Source: Pseudofabraea citricarpa
Taxonomy: Eukaryota > Ascomycota > Leotiomycetes > Helotiales > Dermateaceae
Direction: 5' to 3'
DNA length: 64,000 nt
NCBI GenBank assembly: GCA_029641185.1
Contig: JAPWGK010000005.1
Location: 310,001 to 374,000 of the forward strand
Shown: positions 47,726 through 58,600 of the stretch, in pieces
Position numbering within the stretch: position 1 is the first letter of the stretch
How the letters are laid out: each line of letters starts with the position of its first letter
Position numbers and translations under genes: made by a program
The notes under the pieces: model-generated
What the model saw: the letters and a program-made list of their open reading frames with translations, nothing else
The model's database searches: none
What the model was told of the DNA's origin: nothing

Positions 47726-48697
47726 TTAATCGGTCTCTTTTACCAAATGGCCATAAACCCATTTGATCTCCTCGACAATCAAATCTGGCTCAAGCAGCTG
47801 AACATTGTGTCCACTCTTCAATGTATCTCGAAAATTATGCACGCTTGAAATGGCCATTATCTCCTTGGCACGTAAGGTAGAAGTCTCTCGCCAGAATTTT
47901 ATAGCCTCTCGAAATTCCTCGCGGTCCTTCTCAGATCCATTGCCCGCTTTAACACCAGCTTCATACAGCCGTTGAAAATCACGGGCTGTATTTGCATGGA
48001 TAACACTGACAGGGCGGTTTCCCAAAGCTTGGTTTTCAAGCTGCTTCTTTGCGGCCAGAACTCGAGGGTCTCCTTTCGCACCTGCCTCCTCAGCTGATTG
48101 AGTGATTGCAGCTGAAGGTTTTCCTTGCGCATCCAACACGGCTTGGAATTCTTCCTCTGACAGCACAGTATCTTCTTTGATACCTGTAATCTCATAGTAG
48201 TTTACACCAGCCATCATTCTTTCGAACGATGGAGAGGGAAAGTCCTCGTGGTTTAAAAAAGTATTCTCCTGATTCCCATCCACGAAAACCATTCCTACAA
48301 TATCATTGAGTCGTAAATGTAAAAACTCTCTAGAAGTAATGCCACCTCGTGAGTGACACAATATGACATACGGTGGCTTAATGTCTGCCTTTTTAAGTAA
48401 TGTGTCGAGATCGGTGGCTATAGAAACAGCGCTGATAGCGTCTGGAGCATCAGGTGAGCTTTCGCTCTTCCCTAGTCCTGACCGATCATACCATAGGAAT
48501 CGTGCGAAAGGTTGAACAAGTCGTCGTACGGCTACCCATTCATCGATAGTACTCCCAAGACCTTGCATCAACACGACAATTGGTTCACCTTCTCGTCGAT
48601 CTGGGCCTGAGACCGCCATGTAGAGACTGTGATTGCCTATTGAAACAAGACCTGATTTCTGGCCTATATCCCAATCTTGACCAGAATCTTGAGCCAT
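47726..48697 (-). CDS. alpha/beta hydrolase
   Basis: A single-exon gene of 323 codons. The fold is visible from IVVLMQGLGSTIDEWVAVRR (HG-like oxyanion region, here QG), the WYDRSGLGKS loop and the nucleophile elbow CHSRGG (Ser116; the usual G-x-S-x-G begins with Cys). A C-terminal SGHNVQ supplies the probable catalytic His. There is no signal peptide, so probably cytosolic. The substrate cannot be predicted; similar proteins include esterases, epoxide hydrolases and haloperoxidase-like enzymes. It stands alone in a gene-poor stretch, with a protein-like fragment just upstream on the same strand. Confidence 0.85.
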   Translation of the reverse strand: MAQDSGQDWDIGQKSGLVSIGNHSLYMAVSGPDRREGEPIVVLMQGLGSTIDEWVAVRRLVQPFARFLWYDRSGLGKSESSPDAPDAISAVSIATDLDTLLKKADIKPPYVILCHSRGGITSREFLHLRLNDIVGMVFVDGNQENTFLNHEDFPSPSFERMMAGVNYYEITGIKEDTVLSEEEFQAVLDAQGKPSAAITQSAEEAGAKGDPRVLAAKKQLENQALGNRPVSVIHANTARDFQRLYEAGVKAGNGSEKDREEFREAIKFWRETSTLRAKEIMAISSVHNFRDTLKSGHNVQLLEPDLIVEEIKWVYGHLVKETD

Positions 48698-48730
48698 CTT
48701 GATTGTGTATTGGCAATATTACCTGAATCA

Positions 48731-49040
48731 TCAATGGATCGAGATTTGGGCACTTTCTCCCACTTTTGTGCTCCGATGTTGACATTCGGTTATAGTATGT
48801 ACCCATGCCTCAGGAACATGCCACTTGTTTTGGAAAATAGCAACATCGACGAAGTTGTCTCGATCGAAGGGGCTTTCTTTAGTCAATGTCTGAACTGCAA
48901 AGTCGCAACACTCACTGTAATTGTGGTTGGCTACTTCAGCAGAAGGATAGTTATCGTAGATAATTGGGCTTGCATAAAACATCAGATTCTCAATCGTATC
49001 ACTATGCTTTTGTAGATGAATCTGGCCGTGGTAAGCGAAT
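48731..49040 (-). pseudogene. protein-like fragment of unknown family
   Basis: An open frame of about 100 codons ends 33 bp upstream of the alpha/beta hydrolase ATG. It has a stop just upstream of IQFAYHGQIH, and an internal ATG at 48982. The sequence has ordinary amino-acid balance and reads like a folded protein (for example NFVDVAIFQNKWHVPEAW), but there is no recognised family, and no start or splice acceptor convinced me. It may be the last exon of a gene whose other exons are lost, or a leader of the hydrolase transcript. Kept as a possible gene remnant. Confidence 0.25.
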
Positions 49041-50016
49041 TGAATTTAGATGGACGGGATGGGCCGCCCTTTGTATGAACTCTACTTCAAGCCTCTAAGT
49101 TGTAATATAAGCGGTGATATCAGATACCTTCAGCATATGCACAAGATAGTATCATTCAACCGCACATCTTCTAGGAACCCACAAATAATACTGTATTTTA
49201 AGATTTCATGAAGCAGCTCCTTCCTTCGTGTAGTATTTACCTAAAATAGAGGTCACTCCTTGTTATACACAATGTCTTTTTTCATCGCATAAGGAGGAAA
49301 ATACGTGTTGTGATAGTAGCGTGTGTTCGTACATTTGCGGCTGTAGTTACTTGATATTACTTTAATCGAAGAACTTCACGCTAGGCTGGAAGCTATCATA
49401 AAATGGAACTGGTATAGTTTGAGTCGTGAGAAAGTTCGAACAATTCTCAAAAGCGATTCGTTACTTTCTTGATATTCGTCGAGAAAGGACTACTGCACAT
49501 GTCATGAAGAATGGAACTGAAAATTCTTTCCTACTCACACCAGTTCCAACAACCACTGCGTACAGTTTCTCTAAGGTCTGCAGACTCAAAAGAGCTAAAG
49601 CATGGTAGAAATCATCAAGTATAGTAGAGAATTCGTTGTTTCATATCATGAAAATTTGACCCCACAATTGGCTTTAAAAGTCTCCGAGTAGGATAAATCG
49701 GCATATAATTAGACCGACTTAGCTTTCATATTTAAACGGAACATAAACGATACCGTTCCGAGCTTTCGAACATGAATTTGTCAGTTGCCAAGAAATACTC
49801 AGATAATGCAAGTGCAAGCTTGGTTGATCATTTGCCTTTTATATAATGCTTATGAATCACTTGCTGTTAATATATTAGTATAAATAGCTTAAGTTCAAGC
49901 CATCCCATAGAACTGAACTTTGTTTTGCCTGCAGTTGTTGGTTACCTCCTTTGACCCAGTTATCAACCAAGAATTTTCATTACTACCCTATTTACAAGGT
50001 CTTCGCTAAACTCAAA
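49041..50016. other. intergenic, AT-rich
   Basis: About 1 kb upstream of the MDR oxidoreductase gene. No ORF above 60 codons with features; nothing recognised. Confidence 0.5.
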
Positions 50017-51193
50017 ATGAAAGAAGCCATCAATCATGTTGGACCAAAAGTCAAAATCAGGGAATCTCCCATCCCAGAACCGAACGATGACCAAGTTCTC
50101 ATCAAAGTCATCGTCTCAGGAACAAACCCCAAGGATTGGAAGGCTCCAGAATTTGCCGCAACAATAACTGAAGGTCCAATATTTGAGCTCCTTAAAGGTA
50201 TTAAGTCTGGAATAAATCAAGGTGATGATATCGCTGGTATAGTAGAAAAGGTCGGGGCCAATGTTGTTGAGTTTAAGGTAAGAATAACGTGTTGGAGCGG
50301 CTTTTGAGAACAAATGAACGCTAATATGGCAAAGCCTGGGGATCGAGTGGCTGCTTTTCATGAGATGGTAACACCCAATGGTTCATACGCTGAATATGCT
50401 ATTGCTTGGGGTTATACTACTTTCCATCTTCCGTCCCAGACATCCTTTGAAGGTTCGTTCAAGCACCAAGTTTTATCAAAAATGTCGCTAAGTCATAATA
50501 GAAGCAGCAACAATCCCCTTGGCTGCTCTCACAGCAGTCGTGGGATTATATCGCCAACTGGCCTTGCCATATCCGTGGATGCCAGCCACATCCTCAATCC
50601 CACTCGTAGTCTACGGAGCAAGTGCTGCAGTCGGGGCCTTCGCAATTAAGCTTGCCCAAAACAGTAATATCCACCCTATTATTGCTATCGCAGGCAAAGG
50701 GTCTCAATTCGTGGAAACTATCATCGATCGCAGTAAAGGCGATACCATCATTGACTACCGTGACACTGCGGAGAGTATCACTAAGAAAATCCAAGAAGCC
50801 GTGATTTCAAGCGGCAACAAAGAAGTCAAGCATGCAATCGACGCTGCAATTGTACCAGAAAGTGCAAAGATCCTAAGTACGGCAGTAGCTCCCGGTGGAT
50901 ATATAACTTTTGCACTGCCAAATGAGTTTGAGGTCTCACCTGCGATTAAGTCGATTACTTCCGTAGGCACCACTCATAATCAACAGGGCTTTGGTGATGC
51001 AAGGGAGTTGGGGTATATTTTCTGCAGGTACTTCACTCGTGCTCTTCAGCAGGGCACATTTTCTGGTCATCCGTTCGAGGTGAGGGAAGGGGGTTTGGAG
51101 GGTGTAGAACAAGCGCTTAAGGATTTGAAGGATGGAAAAGCGAGTGCAACGAAGTATGTTATTCGAATTGCAGATACCCCTGGATTAAACTAG
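50017..51193 (+). CDS. zinc-independent medium-chain dehydrogenase/reductase (quinone oxidoreductase / enoyl reductase type)
   Basis: Exons 50017-50277, 50335-50452 and 50502-51193 (introns 57 and 49 nt) give 356 residues. The start is ATG 50017 (MKEAINHVGPKVKIRESP); the frame is open further up but without family similarity. The N-terminal GroES-like domain includes VIVSGTNPKDWK and GDDIAGIVEKVGANV. The Rossmann domain includes VVYGASAAVGAFAIKLAQ, an NADP-type glycine motif in which the usual G-x-G-x-x-G reads GASAAVG. Catalytic zinc ligands are lacking, as in toxD-like and trans-acting enoyl reductases. It likely reduces a carbon-carbon double bond with NADPH; the substrate is unknown. The second acceptor (GGCAAAG) is unusual, but both joins are in frame and match the family. 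Confidence 0.87.
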
Positions 51194-52039
51194 GTTGCTA
51201 TTATATATCCTTCAATATCAATCGGGTTCTATATGCTGCCATCGTGCAACATTCTATTTCTACTTAATAAGGGAACGAGCTTTTACTGTAACCATCAATT
51301 TTCATATAGAATCACTTCTGATGTACCCATCTTGATATAAATTGTTTTTTTTTTTTCGGCTTCTACCAAATGCCCTTTTCCAGCTGTTGACGTAGTCACT
51401 CTACTAACCATGAACTCGCCGATTATAAGAAAGACGACACAAGGCGTACTTCTCAAAGTAATATGTCTATCTCCTGATTTACCCGTGGTAGCTCGCAGGT
51501 CCATATATCCCAAAATGTATATAGTCAGCCCTATTCCTACTCTCACAGAAGCAGATTATATACGTGTTCCTGCACGGCTATTATAATAATATCCAGCTCA
51601 TTCGGCTTTGACTCGACTATGTCATTCAGCTCCCTTTGCCTGTGCGGTTTGATTGACTTCCTTACTGGCATGGCAATAGTTTGTGCAGGGTCAATAAATG
51701 CCTTGATAGTAGGGTAGACTTTTCGGATTCGATTTTTTTGTAAAGTCTGGTCTTGAGCTATTGCACAAACACAGATAATATATATCGCTGCATGCTAGCG
51801 TTAAAGAGGCGCAAAGTATACTCGCCGTTGCCAGGATATTGATATCAAGGTGAGATAAAGTGCCGGGTATCGAGATTTTCTTGGCATCGCTGTTATTCGT
51901 TCGCTTCTAGAACTCATGTTGGCAATTCTTTTAAACTCTCGAAGATTGATGGGACATCCGTTTCTCGTGAAATTAAGCTCCACCAAAGGAAGATATGTAT
52001 TATGATAATCGTATACTTTCAACAAACAGTCAGAACATG
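51194..52039. other. AT-rich intergenic region
   Basis: About 850 bp between the MDR gene and the tRNA gene. Small minus-strand ORFs without features. Contains a T-run at about 51345-51357. No gene seen. Confidence 0.5.
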
Positions 52040-52197
52040 GTCGGGTGGTGTAGTTGGTTATCACATCTCGTTAACAGTTTGAACTGTTTCCGCTTCTTCA
52101 TTGAGCTACCGAGAAGGGTAAGTTTGGTCTCTGAGGATACAATTGAATCACGCTAACAGCAATGGGCAGTCCTGGGATCGAACCCCAGCTTGATCAC
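52040..52197 (+). tRNA. tRNA-Val (anticodon AAC) with a canonical intron plus a spliceosomal-type intron
   Basis: The acceptor stem GGTCGGG (52040-52046) pairs with CTTGATC (52190-52196) using G-U pairs; the discriminator is A. The D-arm is TGGTGTAGTTGGTTATCACA. The anticodon stem TCTCG/CGAGA (52067-52071 / 52111-52115) is perfect, with loop TTAACA + C and anticodon AAC at 52074-52076. The first insert, 52078-52109 (32 nt), is in the standard tRNA-intron position after base 37; AACAGTT of the loop/intron pairs with AACTGTT in the intron. The second insert, 52119-52170 (52 nt), starts GTAAGT, has CTAAC at 52153-52157 and ends CAG. Removing both leaves the variable loop AGGTC and T-stem CTGGG/CCCAG, 74 nt in all. 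The T-loop reads ATCGAAC (A at position 54, rare outside initiator tRNAs). No run of four T occurs inside. A TTTTT terminator follows at 52203. Confidence 0.85.
52119..52170 (+). other. spliceosomal-like intron in the variable loop of tRNA-Val
   Basis: 52 nt with a GTAAGT 5' end, a GCTAAC branch-like site at 52152-52157 and a CAG 3' end. It matches the length and signals of protein-gene introns in this window (46-64 nt). Its exact excision is needed to rebuild a standard AGGTC variable loop. Confidence 0.7.
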
Positions 52198-52202
52198 TGA
52201 AT

Positions 52203-52207
52203 TTTTG
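52203..52207 (+). terminator. RNA polymerase III terminator of tRNA-Val
   Basis: Run of five T starting 6 nt after the last tRNA base. Confidence 0.75.
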
Positions 52208-53260
52208 CCATTTTGGGCTTTTTTTGAGGTTCAAACCCGTGTTAATATCCATGAAATAACAGCACAAGTGTGAAAATATTCTTTGCTTTTTCGGCTGACG
52301 CTCGGCTAAAATCGCTGAAACTATTATCCGATTAAGCGCACTTTTCTCGGTTACCAATAGCGGGGCCGAACCGCGATTATTCCGGCAGTTCTTCGTTAAG
52401 GCAGGTGCGTTGATACCAATAACTCCGGTTTCGCTAATCATCTTCTAACTCTTGCTCTCTCTTGTCAAACACTTTGTCTTTTATCGACTGGCACTCGTAT
52501 CATCAACTGGCTGCATATCCAGTCTATAGCCGCCAAGATGGAAGCCCTGAAATAAGAACGCCCTGCTCTCCTTCGTCTGATTATCAGTTCCTTCTGACTA
52601 CTAGCAAATTCGGTGTCAACAAAAACAGTTAGCAATCCAGTTATTATCTTACTATACTATCTATAGCTTCTTGCTAATGTTGATATAACAGTCTATCTGA
52701 TTTCTACTCGTTGCCCTGCGACCGGCTCTTTAGCTTCCAACTTTTATACCTACATAAGGGTCTAGATGGCATCCACAGGTGATAAACATCTAGATGAAAT
52801 CATCAGGTATGATTGAGGATTATTAATAGACATGAGGATAATCATTACCACCAGTTCTTTCCCACCGACCTCCTCCGATCCAGACTCTGATGTACGGTTA
52901 TATCCAGAGTATTGGCCTGTACCAGACCCCAAACAAGTGTCAGACGATACGGAAATAATCCTGACTCGCCAGGATGCAATGATATTGCTGATAATACAGA
53001 TTCTTCAGCATATCCTGCAGTCATTTATAGATGGGCGTCTATATATGGCTGCTCCTCGAGCACGGCAGATCCGCAACTCATGTCAGTCTCGCTATACCTA
53101 ATATTGCAAGTTGAATACTCAAACGGAAAAGTGGCCAGTCTTGAGGTGGAGGACCAGACAGTGCTTCTCCGTGAGTTTGACAAGCACTACTTGTTAAGTA
53201 GTATAACGAGGAAGGCGCACTAGAACCACTGCCTGTATTTACGCCGTTTCCGCAGACACA

Positions 53261-53321
53261 GAAGCCTTCTGTTCTTCAACCACCCAGACAATCAAATCAT
53301 CCAGCCTATCCAGACCTTCCT
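53261..53321 (+). repeat. degenerate direct repeat, copy A
   Basis: About 60 bp resembling 53658-53717, sharing the core CCACCCAGACAAT; similarity extends weakly about 30 bp upstream. Many differences are C/T or G/A, as RIP would leave. Confidence 0.6.
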
Positions 53322-53657
53322 ATACTAGCGATTGATGCCATGCATAGGCTCTGAGTCTACGGGATAACGGTATTCGCTTGAAAGTATCGATATTTAGCCT
53401 TTCTTCAGTTTATTCATTTTCTGTATCTGCGCACGAAATTACCTCCTCGCACGATAACTACGGCACGGACGAATACCTAAGATGATAAGTTACAGGAGGA
53501 ACAGGTTTAGAAGTCAGATGGAAAGCTTGAAATAGCCTTATTTTGGAGGCGTATATAGGAATCACTTTTGATTAGGGAAGATACGTGGGTGAGCGTAACG
53601 CATGGGAAGCCACGCTAGAGACACCTCTTGTATTTAAGCTACTTTCCTCCGTAAAAG

Positions 53658-53717
53658 GAGCTTCTTTTCTTCAGCCACCCAGACAATAAATTCATATAAC
53701 CTATTCAAGCCTTCTTT
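53658..53717 (+). repeat. degenerate direct repeat, copy B
   Basis: Partner of 53261-53321, about 400 bp downstream in the same orientation; the more T/A-rich copy. Confidence 0.6.
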
Positions 53718-54787
53718 CAATAAATTATTATAGTGACAATCCCACAAAAGAGCTAGCAATGAAATACTTTAGAATAGGATTTGAGATGTCTACAAGTGGT
53801 ATTAAGCGAAGCCAAAGCTGGGCTAATATACTCAGAATTCTAAGGGACGAAGCAAAACTGTACCCCCTGGAAACCATAACTATGATATAGCCTTCTATTC
53901 CCCTAGACTGTTTATATAACTTTATTAAGCTGGTTTTTTTCTTCTTTTTTTCTATAGCTTTCGGCTTTATATTCTCTACACTTAAACTTCTAAGTATAAC
54001 CTGTCTAGCCCTAATATATGTTTTATCATATTTAGGCCGAAAACTTAGACCTATCCCTGCCTAAGGACATGGAGCTTAAGATCTCTTGTTTTTCTATCAC
54101 ATCCTAACTTTAAAACAGAATATACAGAAAATCCTTTAACTATTGACTGTAATAATAATAATAGGGTAGTAGCCACTTGCTGTAGACTACCCTAATATTA
54201 ACATAGAACCATGTAGAGCTCTGTCTGAGGCACTGGTTACACGAAATGCTAGTGTTTCGCCGTTAGCTCCCGACTCAATTACTTGAGTCTCCAGACAATA
54301 ATTGTGCTTGTTATCGCATTCATCGAGTCTTTCCTTAACACGACGAATTAGCAGGACCTCCAAGTCATACTAGTAGATAAAGGCTTGTGTTGGATTCTTG
54401 AAAGTTGACTCGATTGCAGAATTAAGTAGGTCTAGAGGGTTGTATATCTACAGGTAAAAGTGGGTCTAATATGGTAGCTTGAAACTAGTGAAACTAGTAG
54501 TAAAACCTGACTCCTAAAGTCTGATAGCTTGCTAGCCCGTGTCTATTCATAGACCTCAGATCTCTGCCTAGAATTATACCAATCTCCACTAAAACCATCT
54601 GGAGTAACAGCTTGCTATATTGGCAATCCGTCATAACATTAAACTTCTTTTCATGTTAGTACTAGCGCTCCTAGAATAAAAATACCCAAACGTTGTCCAA
54701 CGCATTTTTGACACTTTTTGCACTCATTTTAGCATTCTCTTTTTCAGCCGAAGCGATACCCACTTAGGACATTACAGAAAATTCAAA

Positions 54788-56740
54788 AGATACCATGTTT
54801 ACTATGAATTCTCTGCATCGCAGCATCAATCAGAGTTTGATCAGTATTTCAAAAACAGCCATCGCTTAATCTCATTAAGTGCATATGGTCAGGTCTGCCA
54901 CCCCAAACCTCCTATACCGCTATCTGAGTCTGACTACAAGGTCTTTCTTGGTATTCAATCCATGAAACATGTCAAGCTGCTTACCAGTCTGTCTCCAACA
55001 CGTACATCAAGGATGGATTTGTCTCAACCATTACCTCAGTGACTGGTTCAATCCCCAACTCCAAATTTGCTGGTATAATAGTATAAAAAGCCTTGGAGAA
55101 TCAGTATCAGAAATGTAGCCTAGCTAATATAATATGGTTGAGACTATGACAGCTCAACCTAATCGCTATATCTTGGAATCTTTCCCCCAATATGGAACCC
55201 CTACGGATCAGCGCTTTTGTGGACTCTAGCACGCCAATAATCAATGCTGCAAGTACACGACAATTTTTAATTAATAATATACGGAATACTAGTACTTGTG
55301 ATAGCCAGACTTCGAAGCCATTCTGGCAACCTTCTTACTTTACTGTCCCCGAAAGTCATATAATTGCATCCGAGTTCGCTGATACGGATATGGGGTTCTA
55401 GTGCTCGAGACGTAGACTCACTTGTCAAGAGCTGAGAAGTGTAAATGCTGCGCATTTTATGGAAGGCAAATATAAAATCTATTTCAAAGAGGTGGATTAA
55501 GCAAGAATGCTAATTATGCAGCAATCTGGGAAGGGTATGATATGCCTATATCACGAATACATCAAGCTACTAGCAAGGTTTCAGGGTTTATAAACAATAC
55601 CATAACTGAGTCTGAAGCAGATATGTTAGTGAAGCCTTTTATGTAAGATAATTGAGTGCGTCAAGCCCAACTCTCTTTCAGTACCGATGGGACTGTGTAA
55701 GTGTTTAAAATAAATTTGGTTTATTGAGGTAATTAGGATGATATAGACTTGTACAAAGAGCTTGTTCTCGGAGTGAAAGTACGAGACATACCACCACCAA
55801 GATTGATGTCTCTCTACTTGCCGGTATCAGCAACATATTCCTTGATGCAACCATCCAAAGTCTTTACGACTCTAGCAAATTATAACCCCCTACTCGAGTG
55901 TACAGCATCCTTGTAATGGATGCTACGATTCAACAGCTTCTTAATCAACTCGGAGGCTACGATGACATAATCCCTCTATACTTTGATCCTGCTTACAATA
56001 AGCGGACGATAGCAGTTGAACAAGGCACTAATGGTTTTCCTGCCACACCCCAACACATTGTGGATTACATGCTCAAGTAGACTTTTTAACACGACCCAAA
56101 CGCAATATATGCCTACAGTAATTATGGATATATCCTGCTTAACTATGTTGTTAATCGTGTAACTGGCATGCAGTATTATTCGTACCATTCATCTTAAATC
56201 CTCCAGCCAGGTAAATATGATGTCCAAGCATGGCTTAATTTGCCAGCAGCACACGCAAGCGATCCAGTTACACAAGAATCAATCTATACAGGATAGCATT
56301 CAGGAGAACCACTATCATCCCCTTCCCCACTCCCCCCAAAAAAGTATTGTGGCGACCTTCGGCGGAGATAGTATGTTCAAGGACTCTACTTTTAGTACCG
56401 CTTTATTAGCTGCTTCTGCAAAACACTTGAACGTCTTATCTGTTCCCATGGCATATAGTCCGACAGCGCATAGTTTTTCAATGCTTTTACTGATCTTAAC
56501 TTTAGCTGTTTGGAGAAAAGGAGGCAGAGCCGTCGGGTACGCAAGGAAAGGTAGTACACCTAGTGCAGAAAGATGGGCAGAAAGCGACTTCAACGGTCTA
56601 GATTGGTCTGTCATCATCAATACCAGAGGTACTGGCGGCAATCTTCAAACTTCCATCACCACACTAATATTTTCTTCGCAGATTAGCCAGCAGAGGCATT
56701 TAGAATATTAACGTCGGCAACGATTCCGCAACTGCCGCGC
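54788..56740 (+). pseudogene. RIP-degraded relic of a secreted serine hydrolase (polyglycine-hydrolase-like, beta-lactamase fold)
   Basis: Fragments in all three plus frames follow the family order. From 54788 comes a repeat-type N-terminal domain (YHVYYEFSASQHQSEFDQYF, HRLISLSAYGQ, then TSVTGSIPNSKFAG). More such units follow (QYGTPTDQRF; NANYAAIWEG near 55510). From about 55,800 comes the beta-lactamase-type region (QQLLNQLGGYDD, a YSNYGY motif near 56120, and GGRAVGYARKGSTP and FNGLDWSVIINTRG toward 56,630). Several stops sit where a CAG, CAA or TGG codon is expected, that is CpA-to-TpA changes on one strand or the other, the RIP pattern. The SxxK-type motif region reads GISNIF, so the expected Lys is also missing. 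Active relatives are secreted by plant-associated fungi and cleave glycine-rich linkers of plant chitinases; this copy cannot make a working protein. Limits are approximate. Confidence 0.78.
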
Positions 56741-58600
56741 GATAATCCCACCTTCTGAGCTGAGGAAGACCAACCATAGCGTTCTTCTTGCTCCTCGCCA
56801 TGGATTCAATCGCGGTTTTTATGTTGGGAAGGCATGATTTGCCGATGTGTGTCTGAAGTTTTGTTGCAGATCGATCGGCAAAAATTACTACAGCTGGGAT
56901 CACGTACGAGTAAAACGTCGTGCTCGCTTAGAAGGTCAATTTTAACCGTCGGCAGTAACTGCCATGCTGGAATCCTCAACACTGAAATTTCTTCCAAATC
57001 TCGTGCAAATCTGCTATTGTACTACTCCTATTAAGTACTCTTCTGCCTCTTTTCAACTGGGATTCTCTTCTGAATGTGGCATGTTGTTTCTTAGAAAGCA
57101 GTTGAGGGGGAAAATGCGGTGCAAATTACCTCACTTCTACGGCACACGAAAATGAACTTTAAATAAGTCAACAAACGGAGTTGTAGAAGGCAAATTGTAA
57201 TTATTAGCGGCTAGCAATTTTATCGCCCTGGTAACGGCATTGAGGATAACTGCGGCTTCTCCGAGGCTTTCAACTGCATGCAAAAAGCTCATTTCGCTTT
57301 GCTTAAATTACAGCAAAGTATAACTTTATATTAACTTTGTATCTCAAGTTCTCCTTCAAACTAATAGTAAGACGTAATCTCTTAAGAAGTTCTGGTAATC
57401 AAGTATCATTCTTAATAATAACTCGGTTTTATATAGCTAGGAATTTCGCTTCGGGTATAATATACGGAAAAGTAAACGTATATACCTGATAGGAGTATAT
57501 TCTCTCTTATAAAAACTCAGGGCTATAATGTTTTACCTGTAAAAAGAAAAGGGAAAAAAAATCGTTAAGCATTACACTGGCTTTATTAGTAGAAAAGAGA
57601 AAAGCCAAAAAGATTCCTACCTTAAAACCCTTCGTTCCAACCCCCTTCCCCAACCGCACGCCGCCCACCCAAAAAACAAAATGGCAAAACTTTACGACCA
57701 CTTGTTTAGGTGGTGAGTATAGAAAACCCGCCCAGCGCCTCCGAAGAAACGGCAGTTTTTTGAGTCGGAAACCTATTCGGATAGGGACGCGTGAGCATTA
57801 CTTTTTACACTTGTTAGAATCTGATCCTGCTCTTGACTTGATTTGACGCAAACCACTCGACCATAGAGTGGAAAGCCTTTCTTGTTTGTTAGCGACCTTT
57901 CGCTAGTTTGGAATATAAAGCTCGGGGGTGAATTGAGGAGCGCGCACTCCGAGTTTGTCCCACAACTTCACCTTCACACCTTCTTGAATTATCTAAACGG
58001 ATTGTATTCGTGATACTTGACTATTCTTTTCTATGAAAACCTATTCTTCTTTACTTTGTAAGTGTTGATACACTCGTATTACCTTATAGTGTGTGGTTAT
58101 CGAGGTTGATTACTTGTAACTCTACGTATATAATAACAGGTATTCACGAATTTATAGTAATATGATTATTATATCTAGAGGAGGATCGTAAGGATCCGTA
58201 AGATTATATTAGAGTGGTTATTCACCTATACCAGTCACCTGATATATTAATAACAAGTTAGAATTTGGTTCGACTTCGCTCGCTTACTTCCGCACTTTCG
58301 CGAACTTTAGGAGTTGAGATCTCTTGCTTAACTACCTGAAAAGATACTCATGTAATATGGCTTGTGTTTTCAAGTAGTACTCATTAGATTATGCTTTACT
58401 TACTTTATATTATGGTAAGTAGTCAGCAAAAGAAACTCCACTTACATCTCTCTACAAAATCACATGAAGACCCCTCGCTTAACTTACCTTTCTCGATGAA
58501 TTTTCCAACACAACTAAGCAGAACCTCAGTCGTATAGAAATTTCCAACGCCCGATGGGATTTCAATATCGCGATCTTCAAGATCCAAGGTTCAACAATAC
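56741..58600. other. AT-rich gene-free region
   Basis: About 1.9 kb after the relic. No ORF with features. A TATAAA-like box at about 57914 and a CT-rich stretch after it could be a promoter, with a short ATG frame at 58034 running into a GTAAGT, but no following exon could be supported. Confidence 0.45.

Larger units (their letters stand above)
52198..54787. other. AT-rich region with degenerate repeat and no intact gene
   Basis: About 2.6 kb between the tRNA and the hydrolase relic. It has two partly protein-like ORFs at 52832-53223 (plus) without a recognised family and one degenerate direct repeat (listed). TA-rich, stop-rich composition suggests decayed, possibly RIP-mutated sequence. 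Confidence 0.5.

Noticed and set aside
52150..52200. tRNA on the minus strand, because the T-arm read in reverse has a canonical TTCGATC loop.
   Set aside because: No D-arm, anticodon stem or acceptor partner exists on that strand, while the plus strand gives a complete cloverleaf.
54200..54420. On the minus strand a fragment reads like the start of a HET-domain (heterokaryon incompatibility) region, with RLDECDNKHNYC.
   Set aside because: Only a short piece with a stop nearby; the match is to a loose CxxxHxxC-like pattern and nothing else of the domain could be followed.
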